64,000 nt of DNA, taken from assembly GCA_021776095.1 (NCBI GenBank), contig JAJFGO010000076.1, positions 1-64,000 on the forward strand, read 5' to 3'. Origin of the DNA: Kiloniellaceae bacterium (lineage in GTDB: Bacteria > Pseudomonadota > Alphaproteobacteria > Kiloniellales > J153). Under the pieces are notes generated by a model that searched no databases, was not told the origin of the DNA, and saw only the letters and a list, made by a program, of their open reading frames with translations. Below are positions 8,126 to 16,190 of this stretch, in pieces (position 1 is the stretch's first letter; each line of letters opens with the position of its first letter). A program made the translations under genes and the position numbers.

Positions 8126-8962
8126 TCATAGCCGCAGCAGACCGCCGGCCCCGGCGACCACGATTGCGGCGGCAATCCGCCAGTGTCCGAAGCTCTCTTT
8201 CAGCAAGAATACGCCGATCAGAGCGGCGATAATGACGCTCGTCTCGCGCATTGCAGCGACCGGGCCCATGGGCGCGCGGGTCATGGCCCAGAGCACGAGC
8301 CAGTAAGCCGCCATGGACATGGCCGCGCCACAGAAACCGACGGCGGCATGACGACGCATGACACGTGCCATACCGGCACCGCGCACGACTAGCACCCCGA
8401 CGGCGAAGCTCGTACCGCTGCTAAGGGAGAACCAAGCGGTATAGCTGAGCGCGGTTTCGGTCAAGCGCACACCGGTGCCATCGACCACCGTGTAGCAGGC
8501 AATAAAGGTTGCCGTGCACAGCGCCCAGAAGACCGGCCGGCCCTTGGGCACAACGGCCGCGCGATGCAGAGCCAGACTGACAATGGCCAGGGATCCCAGG
8601 ACAACGGCGAAGGCGGCCAGCGGCGACACCGTCTCGCCGGTGAAGACGAAAGCAAAAACCAGCACCAGAATCGGCGCGGTGCCGCGCGCGATGGGATAGA
8701 CCTGGCTTAGATCGCCATCCCGATAGGCACATATCAAGCTGAGCCGATAGCCGTGATGCAGAATCACCGAGGCGATAATGTACGGCCACACCTCGAGCGC
8801 CGGCAGAGGCGCCCAAGGCAATGCCAGCAGAGCGATCCCCGCGCCGCAGGCGGCCATCATGCCCATGACCGCCAGGCGGTCGCCGTTGATTTTGATCAGG
8901 GTGTTCCAGCCCGCATGTAGCAGCGCGGCCAAGAGCACCAGATTGGCGGCAAGCGGGTCCAC
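8126..8962 (-). CDS. EamA/DMT-family membrane transporter
   Basis: A 278-residue integral membrane protein with about ten hydrophobic segments arranged as two EamA repeats, typical of drug/metabolite transporters that export amino acids or metabolites. The segments HAGWNTLIKINGDRL near the start and YPIARGTAPILVLVFA at the end of the first repeat are characteristic. The start is taken as the GTG at 8962, one base after the stop codon of the DUF1127 gene, because family members begin at this point; an ORF reading further upstream overlaps that gene in another frame. It is co-transcribed with the DUF1127 gene. Confidence 0.85.
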   Translation of the reverse strand: MDPLAANLVLLAALLHAGWNTLIKINGDRLAVMGMMAACGAGIALLALPWAPLPALEVWPYIIASVILHHGYRLSLICAYRDGDLSQVYPIARGTAPILVLVFAFVFTGETVSPLAAFAVVLGSLAIVSLALHRAAVVPKGRPVFWALCTATFIACYTVVDGTGVRLTETALSYTAWFSLSSGTSFAVGVLVVRGAGMARVMRRHAAVGFCGAAMSMAAYWLVLWAMTRAPMGPVAAMRETSVIIAALIGVFLLKESFGHWRIAAAIVVAGAGGLLRL

Positions 8963-8963
8963 G

Positions 8964-9152
8964 TCAGTCTTGCCAAAAGGGTTTTCCGCCCTCCGCCAAA
9001 GCTTGCTGTCGCGTGAGCCCCACGTCATCGAGCTGCCAGGGCTCCAAGGCCCGAAGATGCCGCCTCTGCCGCGCAAGCTCCCAGCGTTGAAGCAGTACTG
9101 CCGGAATATCTACAGAAAATATGGGGAATATGTCGACTGCGAGTCTTTGCAT
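8964..9152 (-). CDS. DUF1127 small protein
   Basis: A 62-residue protein whose C-terminal half carries the DUF1127 signature: RQRRHLRALEPWQLDDVGLT followed by a KPFW ending. DUF1127 proteins are short Arg-rich proteins of alphaproteobacteria; some have been linked to small-RNA turnover and to phosphate or carbon metabolism. It is the first gene of a two-gene operon with the EamA transporter and is divergent from the LysR gene, so the 80-bp gap between them probably holds both promoters and the LysR binding site. Confidence 0.8.
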   Translation of the reverse strand: MQRLAVDIFPIFSVDIPAVLLQRWELARQRRHLRALEPWQLDDVGLTRQQALAEGGKPFWQD

Positions 9153-9232
9153 GAGCGCAGAAAACCGTAATTGCCCCTTGATGACAAACCACTTCTTCTC
9201 CTAGATTATGTGAGAAAATTTCATATGACGAC

Positions 9233-10120
9233 ATGACACCCAGACGCCTGCCGCCGCTCAACGCGCTCAAGGCTTTCGAGGCCGCCGCCCGCCACCTCAG
9301 CTTCACCCTGGCGGCGGAAGAGCTTTTCGTCACCCACGGCGCGGTCAGCCGCCAGGTCAAGTCCCTGGAAGAAGCCCTGAGCGTGCAGCTATTCGAGCGG
9401 CACAATCGGCGCATTACCCTGACCGGCGCCGGTGGGCGTCTATTGCCCAGCGTGACCTCGGCGCTCGATCTTCTCGAAACCAGTGTCGCCCAGATCGCGC
9501 CGCGGCGCGGCGGCGGACATATCACCGTGTCGTGCTTCGGCACCTTCATGATGCGTTGGTTGATTCCGCGCCTGCGCCGGTTTCAAAGTGCATACCCCAA
9601 CATCGACGTGCGACTCTCAGCCTCGGACAACACCGTGGATATCGGACGCAACGGAATCGATGTCGCCATTCGAACCGGTACCGCGCCCTGGCCGGACGGC
9701 CTGACCGCGCGGACTTTGTTCCCGGAATGGATCGGGCCGGTGTGCAGCCCGGCTTACGCGCGGCGGATCAAGCTCAAGAAACCGACCGACATAAAACGCG
9801 CGACCCTATTGCATACCGAGACCCGGCTGTCGGCATGGCGCAGTTGGTGCGACGCCGTCGGGCTAAATGACTGCGACGTCGCGTCGGGCCCGCGCTTCGA
9901 GCATTTCTATTTCATGTTGCAGGGCGCGGCGGCCGGGCTTGGTCTTGCTATCGGTGGCGAAGCCGTCGTCAAGGACGACATAGATAATCAGCACCTCGTC
10001 GCGCCATTCGGTTTCATCGAAACCGGAAACAGCTACGTCGTCCTCACGTCAACGATCGCTCAACACGATCCGGATATCGCGGCGTTCTGCGACTGGGTGA
10101 TCGGCGAGGGGCAGGTTTAG
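9233..10120 (+). CDS. LysR-family transcriptional regulator, GcvA-like
   Basis: A 295-residue regulator with an N-terminal winged helix (residues 7-66; PPLNALKAFEAAARHLSFT, then HGAVSRQVKSLE as the recognition helix) and a C-terminal periplasmic-binding-like effector domain (~90-292). The N-terminal wording is that of the GcvA/AmpR branch. It is divergent from the DUF1127-EamA operon, the standard arrangement for a LysR regulator and its target, so it probably controls that transporter. The effector is unknown. Confidence 0.92.
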   Translation: MTPRRLPPLNALKAFEAAARHLSFTLAAEELFVTHGAVSRQVKSLEEALSVQLFERHNRRITLTGAGGRLLPSVTSALDLLETSVAQIAPRRGGGHITVSCFGTFMMRWLIPRLRRFQSAYPNIDVRLSASDNTVDIGRNGIDVAIRTGTAPWPDGLTARTLFPEWIGPVCSPAYARRIKLKKPTDIKRATLLHTETRLSAWRSWCDAVGLNDCDVASGPRFEHFYFMLQGAAAGLGLAIGGEAVVKDDIDNQHLVAPFGFIETGNSYVVLTSTIAQHDPDIAAFCDWVIGEGQV

Positions 10121-10138
10121 GGTCGCGAGGGTTACCCG

Positions 10139-10188
10139 CTAGAGCATATTCCGATCATATTGAACCATTTGATCGGAACATGCTCTAG
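10139..10188. repeat. Palindromic element of the CTAGAGCA...TGCTCTAG type
   Basis: CTAGAGCAT (10139-10147) and ATGCTCTAG (10180-10188) bracket an inner inverted repeat, TTCCGATCA (10149-10157) with TGATCGGAA (10169-10177). The whole 50-bp block folds into one long hairpin between two convergent genes and includes the stop codon of the DUF1127 gene. A related pair is found at 31353-31493. Such AGAGCA/TGCTCT palindromes are dispersed in several alphaproteobacterial genomes. Confidence 0.75.
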
Positions 10189-10424
10189 GTCTCCCAGAAC
10201 GGCTTACTGGCTTCGCGCCGGGCTTGGGCCGGCGTAAGGCCGATATCCTCCAGCTCGCCGGAGGTCAAAGCCGCGAGGGTGCGCCGTTGGCGCTGAAGCT
10301 CCATGCGCCCGACAATCCAGTCGAAGGCGAATCGCCACAAGGCGCGGAAGCGAATTCCGCCGCCAAAGCTCGGCCCCGCCATGGGCGCGGCTTCGTCATA
10401 AAAAGTCGTCTGCTTCGCCCGCAT
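10185..10424 (-). CDS. DUF1127 small protein, second copy
   Basis: A 79-residue protein with the DUF1127 motif in its C-terminal 45 residues (RQRRTLAALTSGELEDIGLT and a KPFWET ending). It shares the pattern of the 62-residue DUF1127 protein at 8964-9152, suggesting a small paralogous set. The N-terminal 30 residues are not conserved. Its stop codon lies inside the palindromic element at 10139-10188. It is a single gene, divergent from the MFS transporter. Confidence 0.8.
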   Translation of the reverse strand: MRAKQTTFYDEAAPMAGPSFGGGIRFRALWRFAFDWIVGRMELQRQRRTLAALTSGELEDIGLTPAQARREASKPFWET

Positions 10425-10630
10425 CGCCGGCTCCCCTCCCCTGGTCTAACCAAAAGGATTTTGAAGCTTGGCATCGACGAGGTCGAGCAAATACATTTCG
10501 CTAAAGGCCGAAGTGTCGAATCCTCCTGCCCTTCCGCGTGGCGCGCACGACCCGAGGATGGAGATATGGTATTGAGGTTCGGGCCCGGCGTGGGACCTTG
10601 CATCGGATCTCGGTGAACCGGAGGTCGGCC

Positions 10631-11785
10631 ATGGCCATTCGCTGGCGCATTCTTGCCCTGCTGTTCGCGGTACGGACCGCCATGGCCTTTCAGTTCCAAA
10701 GCGTCGCCGCGCTTGCCCCCTTACTCGGGCGCCATTTTGCTGTCGATCTGGCCGAGATCGGATTCTTGATCGGTCTCTACCTCGCGCCGGGAATCGTCTT
10801 GGCAGTTCCGGGTGGGGCCATTGGCCGTCGCTTCGGAGACAAGCGCGTGGTCGCGATCGGCCTCGCCCTCATGATCTGCGGCGGCCTCATGATGGCCCTC
10901 TCCTCGGCCTGGTCCCTGCAAGTTCTCGGACGCCTTTTGGCCGGGGTCGGCGGCGTTCTGCTGAACGTCTTAATGTCGAAGATGGTCACGGACTGGTTCG
11001 CCGGTAAAGAAATCGCCACTGCGATGGGCATCTTCGTCAACTCCTGGCCGTTCGGAATCGCGCTTGCCCTGGTGGTACTGCCATGGATCGCGGCGGAGGG
11101 TGGCGTATCGGGCGCGTTTCTTGCCGCGACCGCGCTGGTCGCGGTTGGGCTGATAGCCTTCGCATTATTATATCGTCCCCCGGACGCGATGGCCGCCGCA
11201 CCGGACGCACGCGCACCGCTGGGCGGGCCGGCACTGCTCGCCGTCGTGGTCGCGGGCCTGATTTGGGGTCTTTATAACGCCAGTCTAGGCATGATCTTCA
11301 GCTTCGGTCCGACCATGTTGGCGGAGCGCGGATGGACGGTCGCCGCGGCCAGTTCGGCGACAAGCATCGTTCTATGGCTGGTCGCCGTCTCGGTACCGAT
11401 CGGCGGTATTCTGGCCGACCGCACGGGCCGACATGGGGCGGTCCTTGTCGGCGGGTTTCTCGCCTTCGCGGCGATGCTGGTGATTGCACCGCGAATCGAG
11501 GCGGTTCTGGTCGCCTTTGTCGCGCTTGGCCTTGTCAGCGGACTCTCCGCGGGTCCGATCATGAGCCTGCCGGCCCAAGTGCTGACGCCGGACACCCGCG
11601 CCATAGGCATGGGCATATTCTATAGCCTGTTTTATGCCATGGTCGTTCTCGCGCCATGGATCGGCGGACAGGCCGCGAGCGCCGTCGGACACGCGCGCGT
11701 AACCTTCGACATAGGGGCGGGCATGCTCGTGGCTTGCTGCGCCGCCGCTTGGCTATTTCGGAAGCTCGCGGCGATAAAAGCCTAG
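10631..11785 (+). CDS. Major facilitator superfamily transporter
   Basis: A 384-residue protein with about twelve hydrophobic helices. The MFS loop between helices 2 and 3 is seen as GGAIGRRFGDKRVV (residues ~59-72), and its counterpart GGILADRTGRHGAVLVG is in the second half. It resembles the CynX/NimT-type and other drug or anion transporters; the substrate is unknown. The start at 10631 is chosen because GGAGG at 10620-10624 sits six bases upstream and the first helix starts soon after; starts further upstream would add a non-hydrophobic extension. Confidence 0.87.
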   Translation: MAIRWRILALLFAVRTAMAFQFQSVAALAPLLGRHFAVDLAEIGFLIGLYLAPGIVLAVPGGAIGRRFGDKRVVAIGLALMICGGLMMALSSAWSLQVLGRLLAGVGGVLLNVLMSKMVTDWFAGKEIATAMGIFVNSWPFGIALALVVLPWIAAEGGVSGAFLAATALVAVGLIAFALLYRPPDAMAAAPDARAPLGGPALLAVVVAGLIWGLYNASLGMIFSFGPTMLAERGWTVAAASSATSIVLWLVAVSVPIGGILADRTGRHGAVLVGGFLAFAAMLVIAPRIEAVLVAFVALGLVSGLSAGPIMSLPAQVLTPDTRAIGMGIFYSLFYAMVVLAPWIGGQAASAVGHARVTFDIGAGMLVACCAAAWLFRKLAAIKA

Positions 11786-11801
11786 GCGCCCGTGTCGTCC
11801 G

Positions 11802-12587
11802 CTATTGTGCGGTCCAGCCGCCGTCGATGGGGATCGACACACCGGTCATCTGGTCCGCCGCCTCGGAGCAGAGGAAACAGGCCAGCCCGGCGATCTGTTC
11901 CTCGGTGACGAAGTCCTTGGACGGCTGTTTTTCTTCCAGCAGGGCCGCCTTGGCGTCGGGCAGGCTCTGGCCGTCGCGCTCGGCACGGGCCGCGACCTGC
12001 TTCTGCACCAGGGGGGTCAGCACCCAGCCGGGGCAGATCGCGTTGCAGGTGATGCCGCTGCCGGCGGTATCCAGGGCGATAACCTTGGTCAGGCCGACGA
12101 TGCCGTGCTTGGCCGCCACATAGGCGGCCTTTTCCGACGAGGCGACCAGGCCGTGGACCGAGGCGGTGTTGACGATTCGGCCCCATCCCCGCGCGCGCAT
12201 CTTGGGTAAGGCGGCCTTGACGGTGTGAAAGGCCGACGACAGGTTGATGGCCAGGATCGCGTCCCACTTTTCGTCCGGGAATTCGTCGATGACCGCCGTG
12301 TGCTGAATGCCGGCGTTGTTGATCAGAATATCGATTGCCCCAAAGCGCGCCTCGGCCTCGGCGATCATGGCCGCGATCTGGTCCGGCTTCGACATATCGG
12401 CGCCGGAATAGGCAACTTCGACGCCGCAATCCTTGGCGATGCCGGCGCGCAGGGTCTCGATCTCGGCCGCGTCGCCGAATCCGTTGAGCACCAGATTGGC
12501 CCCCTCGCGCGCCAGGGCCCGGGCCATGCCCAAGCCGATGCCGCTGGTCGAGCCGGTCACCAGAGCCGTTTTGCCCTTTAAGCCCAT
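11802..12587 (-). CDS. bdhA: D-3-hydroxybutyrate dehydrogenase
   Basis: A 261-residue short-chain dehydrogenase that interconverts 3-hydroxybutyrate and acetoacetate with NAD, part of polyhydroxybutyrate or ketone-body use. The Rossmann motif is TGSTSGIGLGMA (residues 11-22), NNAG follows, and the active site has Ser in NTASVHG and the Tyr-x3-Lys in YVAAKHG. The segment CPGWVLTPLVQKQV and the lid region around KAALLEEKQPSKDFVT are typical of the 3-hydroxybutyrate dehydrogenase subfamily rather than of general SDRs. It is convergent with the MFS gene. Confidence 0.92.
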   Translation of the reverse strand: MGLKGKTALVTGSTSGIGLGMARALAREGANLVLNGFGDAAEIETLRAGIAKDCGVEVAYSGADMSKPDQIAAMIAEAEARFGAIDILINNAGIQHTAVIDEFPDEKWDAILAINLSSAFHTVKAALPKMRARGWGRIVNTASVHGLVASSEKAAYVAAKHGIVGLTKVIALDTAGSGITCNAICPGWVLTPLVQKQVAARAERDGQSLPDAKAALLEEKQPSKDFVTEEQIAGLACFLCSEAADQMTGVSIPIDGGWTAQ

Positions 12588-12700
12588 CGCCCTATCCTCT
12601 GGCCAAGTTCAATGTCTTTGGACGTGGTGATAGAGAATCCAGGCCCCTTACACCACCTCTTTCCGGCCAATGCTTGGCAGGTCAATGGAATGCGCATTAT

Positions 12701-12946
12701 ATGCGTTCCATGGCACAGATCGTTTTTTGGCTGGTCCTTTTGTTCGGCTTCGTGCTGCCGCTCGCCCACGTCGCGCTATCGCCCAAAAGCGGCTCCTGGA
12801 CTGTGCCGGCCGGATCGGGCTGCCCGATCGGCCCCCGGATCGGCTGGATCGTGATCGTCCTCTTCATCGGGCCCTTTGGCTGGCTCTTGTACATGCGGGC
12901 GCGCCGCCGGCACGCGCTGCAGGCAAGGCTCCAACCCGAGCCCTAG
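12701..12946 (+). CDS. Small two-helix membrane protein
   Basis: An 81-residue protein with two hydrophobic helices (about residues 6-24 and 45-65) separated by a short Gly/Pro/Ser-rich loop, and a basic C-terminal tail (RARRRHALQ). The layout resembles the PLDc_N-type small membrane domain, but the match is weak and the function unknown. The start could be 12701 or the second ATG at 12710; neither has a clear ribosome-binding site. Its end faces the DUF1192 gene only seven bases away. Confidence 0.6.
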   Translation: MRSMAQIVFWLVLLFGFVLPLAHVALSPKSGSWTVPAGSGCPIGPRIGWIVIVLFIGPFGWLLYMRARRRHALQARLQPEP

Positions 12947-12953
12947 AGACCGG

Positions 12954-13136
12954 CTATTCCTTGAAGAACGACTTGGCGCCGGCCAGATAGGTCTGCTTGC
13001 TCTCGATCTTGGCCTTGACCCGCGCGGCCTCGGTTTCCAGCGCGGCCAGATAGTCGTTCAGTTCCTCGACCCCCAGGGCATCGAGATCTTTGGGTTTGAC
13101 CGCCTGCTTGCGCGGTTCGAGATCTTCCAGATCCAT
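12954..13136 (-). CDS. DUF1192 small protein
   Basis: A 60-residue acidic and basic helical protein with the DUF1192 pattern LGVEELNDYLAALETEAARV in its centre. The family is found in alphaproteobacteria, often next to NAD(P)H quinone oxidoreductase genes, as here. The function is unknown. It is probably a short coiled coil. It is divergent from the quinone oxidoreductase gene, and the ~105-bp gap would hold both promoters. Confidence 0.8.
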   Translation of the reverse strand: MDLEDLEPRKQAVKPKDLDALGVEELNDYLAALETEAARVKAKIESKQTYLAGAKSFFKE

Positions 13137-13242
13137 GTTCGAGGCCTCCCCGCCCGTGCCTTGTCAGTGTCGAGGCGGCATATTAGACAAACGCGCGGCC
13201 CAACCCAAATTTATCGCCCGAGCCCAAACCAGGAGACAGCCC

Positions 13243-14250
13243 ATGACCGGCGCCCTGACGACCCGCATGACCGCCATTGAAATTCAAACCCCGGGCGGAC
13301 CCGAGGTGCTGGTTCCGGCCGAACGTCCGGTCCCCGCGCCCAGTGCAGGCGAGGTCTTGATCCAAGTTTCTGCCGCCGGGGTCAACCGGCCCGACGTGCT
13401 GCAACGCCTGGGCGGCTATCCGCCGCCGCCCGGCGCCTCGGACATCCCCGGACTGGAAATCGCCGGGCGGGTGATCGCCCTGGGCCCGGATGCGGCAGGC
13501 ATAAACCTCGGGGACCAGGTGACCGCCCTGGTCACCGGCGGGGGCTACGCCGAATATTGCACCGCCCCAGCAGCCCAGTGCCTGCCCTATCCCAAGGGCC
13601 TGAGCCCGGTCGAGGCGGCGGCGATTCCGGAGACTTTTTTCACGGTCTGGACCAACGTCTTCGACCGCGGACAGCTCATGGCGGGCGAAAGCTTTCTGGT
13701 ACACGGCGGTTCCTCGGGTATCGGCACCACGGCAATTCAGCTCGCCAAGGCCATGGGCGCGCGGGTTTTCGCGACCGCCGGCTCGGCCGACAAATGCCGG
13801 GCCTGCGAGGACCTGGGCGCGGAGCGCGCCATCAACTACCGCGAAGAGGACTTCGTCGCGGTCATCAAGGATGCCACGGGCGCCGGTGTCGACGTCATTC
13901 TCGACATGGTCGGCGGCGACTACATTCAGCGCAACATCAAGGCCTTGGCGCCGGATGGGCGGCTTTGCTACATCGCCTTCCTGGGCGGCTCCAAAGCCGA
14001 GGTGGATTTCCTGCCCCTGATGCTCAAGCGCCTGACCGTCACCGGCTCGACCCTGCGCGCCCGCGACGTCGCCTTCAAAGGCGCGATCGCCGAGAATCTC
14101 CGGGCGACGGTCTGGCCGCTCATCGAGGCGGGCCGGATCAAGCCAGTGGTCCATAAGACCTTTCCCCTGGCCCAAGCGGCCGAGGCCCACCGCTTGATGG
14201 AATCGAGCACCCATATCGGCAAAATCGTGCTGACGGTGGCCGACGGCTAA
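13243..14250 (+). CDS. NAD(P)H quinone oxidoreductase, PIG3 family
   Basis: A 335-residue zinc-independent medium-chain dehydrogenase/reductase. The N-terminal GroES-like part contains AAGVNRPDVLQRLGGYPPPP, the signature of the PIG3/QOR branch, and the nucleotide-binding part contains HGGSSGIGTTAIQLAKAMGA. It would reduce quinones with NADPH, giving redox or detoxification functions. The start at 13243 follows AGGAGA at 13231-13236; a second ATG at 13267 is possible. It is divergent from the DUF1192 gene, an association often seen in alphaproteobacteria. Confidence 0.9.
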   Translation: MTGALTTRMTAIEIQTPGGPEVLVPAERPVPAPSAGEVLIQVSAAGVNRPDVLQRLGGYPPPPGASDIPGLEIAGRVIALGPDAAGINLGDQVTALVTGGGYAEYCTAPAAQCLPYPKGLSPVEAAAIPETFFTVWTNVFDRGQLMAGESFLVHGGSSGIGTTAIQLAKAMGARVFATAGSADKCRACEDLGAERAINYREEDFVAVIKDATGAGVDVILDMVGGDYIQRNIKALAPDGRLCYIAFLGGSKAEVDFLPLMLKRLTVTGSTLRARDVAFKGAIAENLRATVWPLIEAGRIKPVVHKTFPLAQAAEAHRLMESSTHIGKIVLTVADG

Positions 14251-14398
14251 GCCCGCGCGGCGCGGCGGTTTCGGGCTTTTTTCGCCTTGGCCGCCGCCTA
14301 TATTCAGGGTATCCAACCCCATCCCTGATATCGCGTCCCAGGGCCGAAAGGCGGCGCGGCGCCGGCGCTTGACCGCCCGGCGCACGGAAGGAGGACAT

Positions 14399-15019
14399 AT
14401 GGTTCAACCCCTTATGCCAAAGGCGACGGCCGTTTGGCTGGTTGAAAACACGACGCTGAGCTTCGAACAGATCGCCGATTTCTGCGGCTTGCATCCGCTC
14501 GAGGTCCAGGGCATCGCCGACGAGGAAGTCGCGATCGGCATCCAGGGTATCGATCCGACCAGCAACCATCAGCTGACCCACGAGGAGATCGAGCGCTGCC
14601 AAGGCGACCCCAAGGCACGTCTCAAGCTGGCCAAGCGGGAATTGCCGCAACCCCAAAAGCGTACCAAGGGGCCGCGCTATACCCCCGTGGCCAAACGCCA
14701 AGACAAGCCCGACGGCGTCGCCTGGTTGCTGCGCCACCACCCGGAGTTGAAGGATTCGCAAGTCTCGAGGTTGATCGGCACGACCAAGAACACGATCCAG
14801 GCGGTGCGCGATCGCAGCCATTGGAATTCCCAGAACATCCGGCCGCGCGACCCGGTCTTGCTCGGCCTGTGCAACCAGGGCGATCTGAATGCCGCCGTGG
14901 TCAAGGCGCGCCGCGCCGCTGAACGGGCCGGCATCACACTTCCCGCACCGGTCGAGATCGAGCACACGCCCGAGCCGGAACCCGAGACGGAAAAAGACCC
15001 CTACAGCCTGTTCCGCTAA
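14399..15019 (+). CDS. trcR: DUF1013 protein, TrcR-like cell-cycle transcriptional regulator
   Basis: A 206-residue protein matching DUF1013 over its whole length, with the N-terminus MPKATAVWLVENTTLSFEQI and the central helix-turn-helix-like stretch SQVSRLIGTTKNTIQAVRDR. The family is restricted to alphaproteobacteria; the Caulobacter member TrcR associates with RNA polymerase and acts in the CtrA/GcrA cell-cycle network. The last ~25 residues are Glu/Pro-rich and probably disordered. The start at 14399 has AAGGAGGA directly upstream. It is a single gene. Confidence 0.85.
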   Translation: MVQPLMPKATAVWLVENTTLSFEQIADFCGLHPLEVQGIADEEVAIGIQGIDPTSNHQLTHEEIERCQGDPKARLKLAKRELPQPQKRTKGPRYTPVAKRQDKPDGVAWLLRHHPELKDSQVSRLIGTTKNTIQAVRDRSHWNSQNIRPRDPVLLGLCNQGDLNAAVVKARRAAERAGITLPAPVEIEHTPEPEPETEKDPYSLFR

Positions 15020-15466
15020 AGTGGGTACCTAAGGCGCGGAACAAGACCGCGGGCCGCTTGCCCGCGCCGTTCGCTTCGGGTGTGGAAAATCAACCGAGTC
15101 CAAGCCCCGTCCTCAAAGGACAAGACCCTAAGGGGCCGCCTTTCCGCTGAAGATTTTCTCGGCGGCCGATGCGTTGCCAAGGCTGTCCAAAAAGTCCGCT
15201 ATTCCCCGGAAAGCCGACCATTAACAGTGCGCTTCGCTACGGCCAAACGTGACCCTAAGCAGACAAACCGGCCAAGTTCGGTGTCATTGCCCAGCGGCCA
15301 GATTGTGCCACAACTCGCACCCCCGGAACCGCTTTAGACATGTTGCAGGGAAGCTACGGGGGTAAAACCCTTAAAATGGCGACAAGAACAGGGTATGATC
15401 GCCATGGAATTGAAGATTACTCAGGGAACATAGGCTCAAAGAATGATTGAGCCTAAGGAGGGCGCG
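15020..15466. other. Intergenic region after trcR
   Basis: This 447-bp stretch has no convincing gene. A GC-rich hairpin, CGCGGGC...GCCCGCG, lies at about 15049-15067 and could end the trcR transcript, although no T tract follows. The last 100 bp become AT-rich and hold the strong ribosome-binding site AAGGAGGG of the cytochrome c gene. Confidence 0.5.
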
Positions 15467-15868
15467 ATGAAATTTCGTTATTGTGCGACATTTCTATTCT
15501 CCCTACTCATTTTCAACCTGCCCGATGCATACGCAGATGAACTAAGCGAAGGTAGGGACCATTTCTTATATCAGTGTGTCGCTTGCCATGCGTTCACCTG
15601 TAACAAGGATGGCCCGACACTTGGCGGCTTGTTCGGTCGGAAAGCGGGCAAGGTCGAAGACTATGATGGCTATTCCGATGGTCTAAAAGAGTCTGAAATT
15701 GTGTGGACGGAAAAAATGATTGATGACTTTTTGAAGGATCCCGTCAAGATTTTTCCAAATAGTGTAATGGCAGATAATGGGAAAATAGAAGATGCCGCTC
15801 AACGTCGAAAATTAATTGCTTTTCTTAAAACCGAGGACCCAACGGTGAATCTTTGTCCTCAAGAATAG
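15467..15868 (+). CDS. Periplasmic class I cytochrome c
   Basis: A 133-residue protein with a Sec signal peptide (residues 1-23, ending DAYA) and one haem-binding motif CVACH at residues 37-41. The usual GPTLGGLFGRKAGKV loop follows, and a Met in PNSVMADNG can serve as the sixth haem ligand, as in cytochrome c2-type carriers. It also has two extra cysteines, one shortly after the haem motif and one near the C-terminus, which could pair. Codon use and base composition are much more AT-rich than the neighbours, suggesting recent acquisition. It is a single gene with an excellent ribosome-binding site. Confidence 0.88.
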   Translation: MKFRYCATFLFSLLIFNLPDAYADELSEGRDHFLYQCVACHAFTCNKDGPTLGGLFGRKAGKVEDYDGYSDGLKESEIVWTEKMIDDFLKDPVKIFPNSVMADNGKIEDAAQRRKLIAFLKTEDPTVNLCPQE

Positions 15869-16190
15869 AGCGTGACGACATTCGCCTTACACCCGGTCGA
15901 AAATTCGGCGATCTACGAGCAGTTGCAATCGATGTATGTCTGGTTCTCGGAGGTTCTTGAGTGCGCGCATTTTCAAACCGCCAAAGCGGTTCTTGATCAC
16001 TACATCTGATGACTGTTGTTGGCACATCTTCGCCGTGCCAACTAGGTCGCCGGGACGACCGGATTGCCGACGAAACCTGACGTTTGGTTCACCGCAACGT
16101 CTGGGTGTGGCCGGCGCCTCACGACGTCGAATATGGCGACGAGCGGCGCTTTCGAAGCGACGAGCCCCGGGCCATCGGCCCGGGGGATTT
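15869..16190. other. Intergenic region between cytochrome c and RND pump genes
   Basis: These 322 bp lie between the convergent cytochrome c and RND genes. A perfect palindrome CCCGGGCCATCGGCCCGGG at about 16168-16186 could fold into a stable hairpin just past the RND stop codon, but no T tract follows it on the minus strand. Open frames crossing the region have no recognisable content. Confidence 0.45.
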
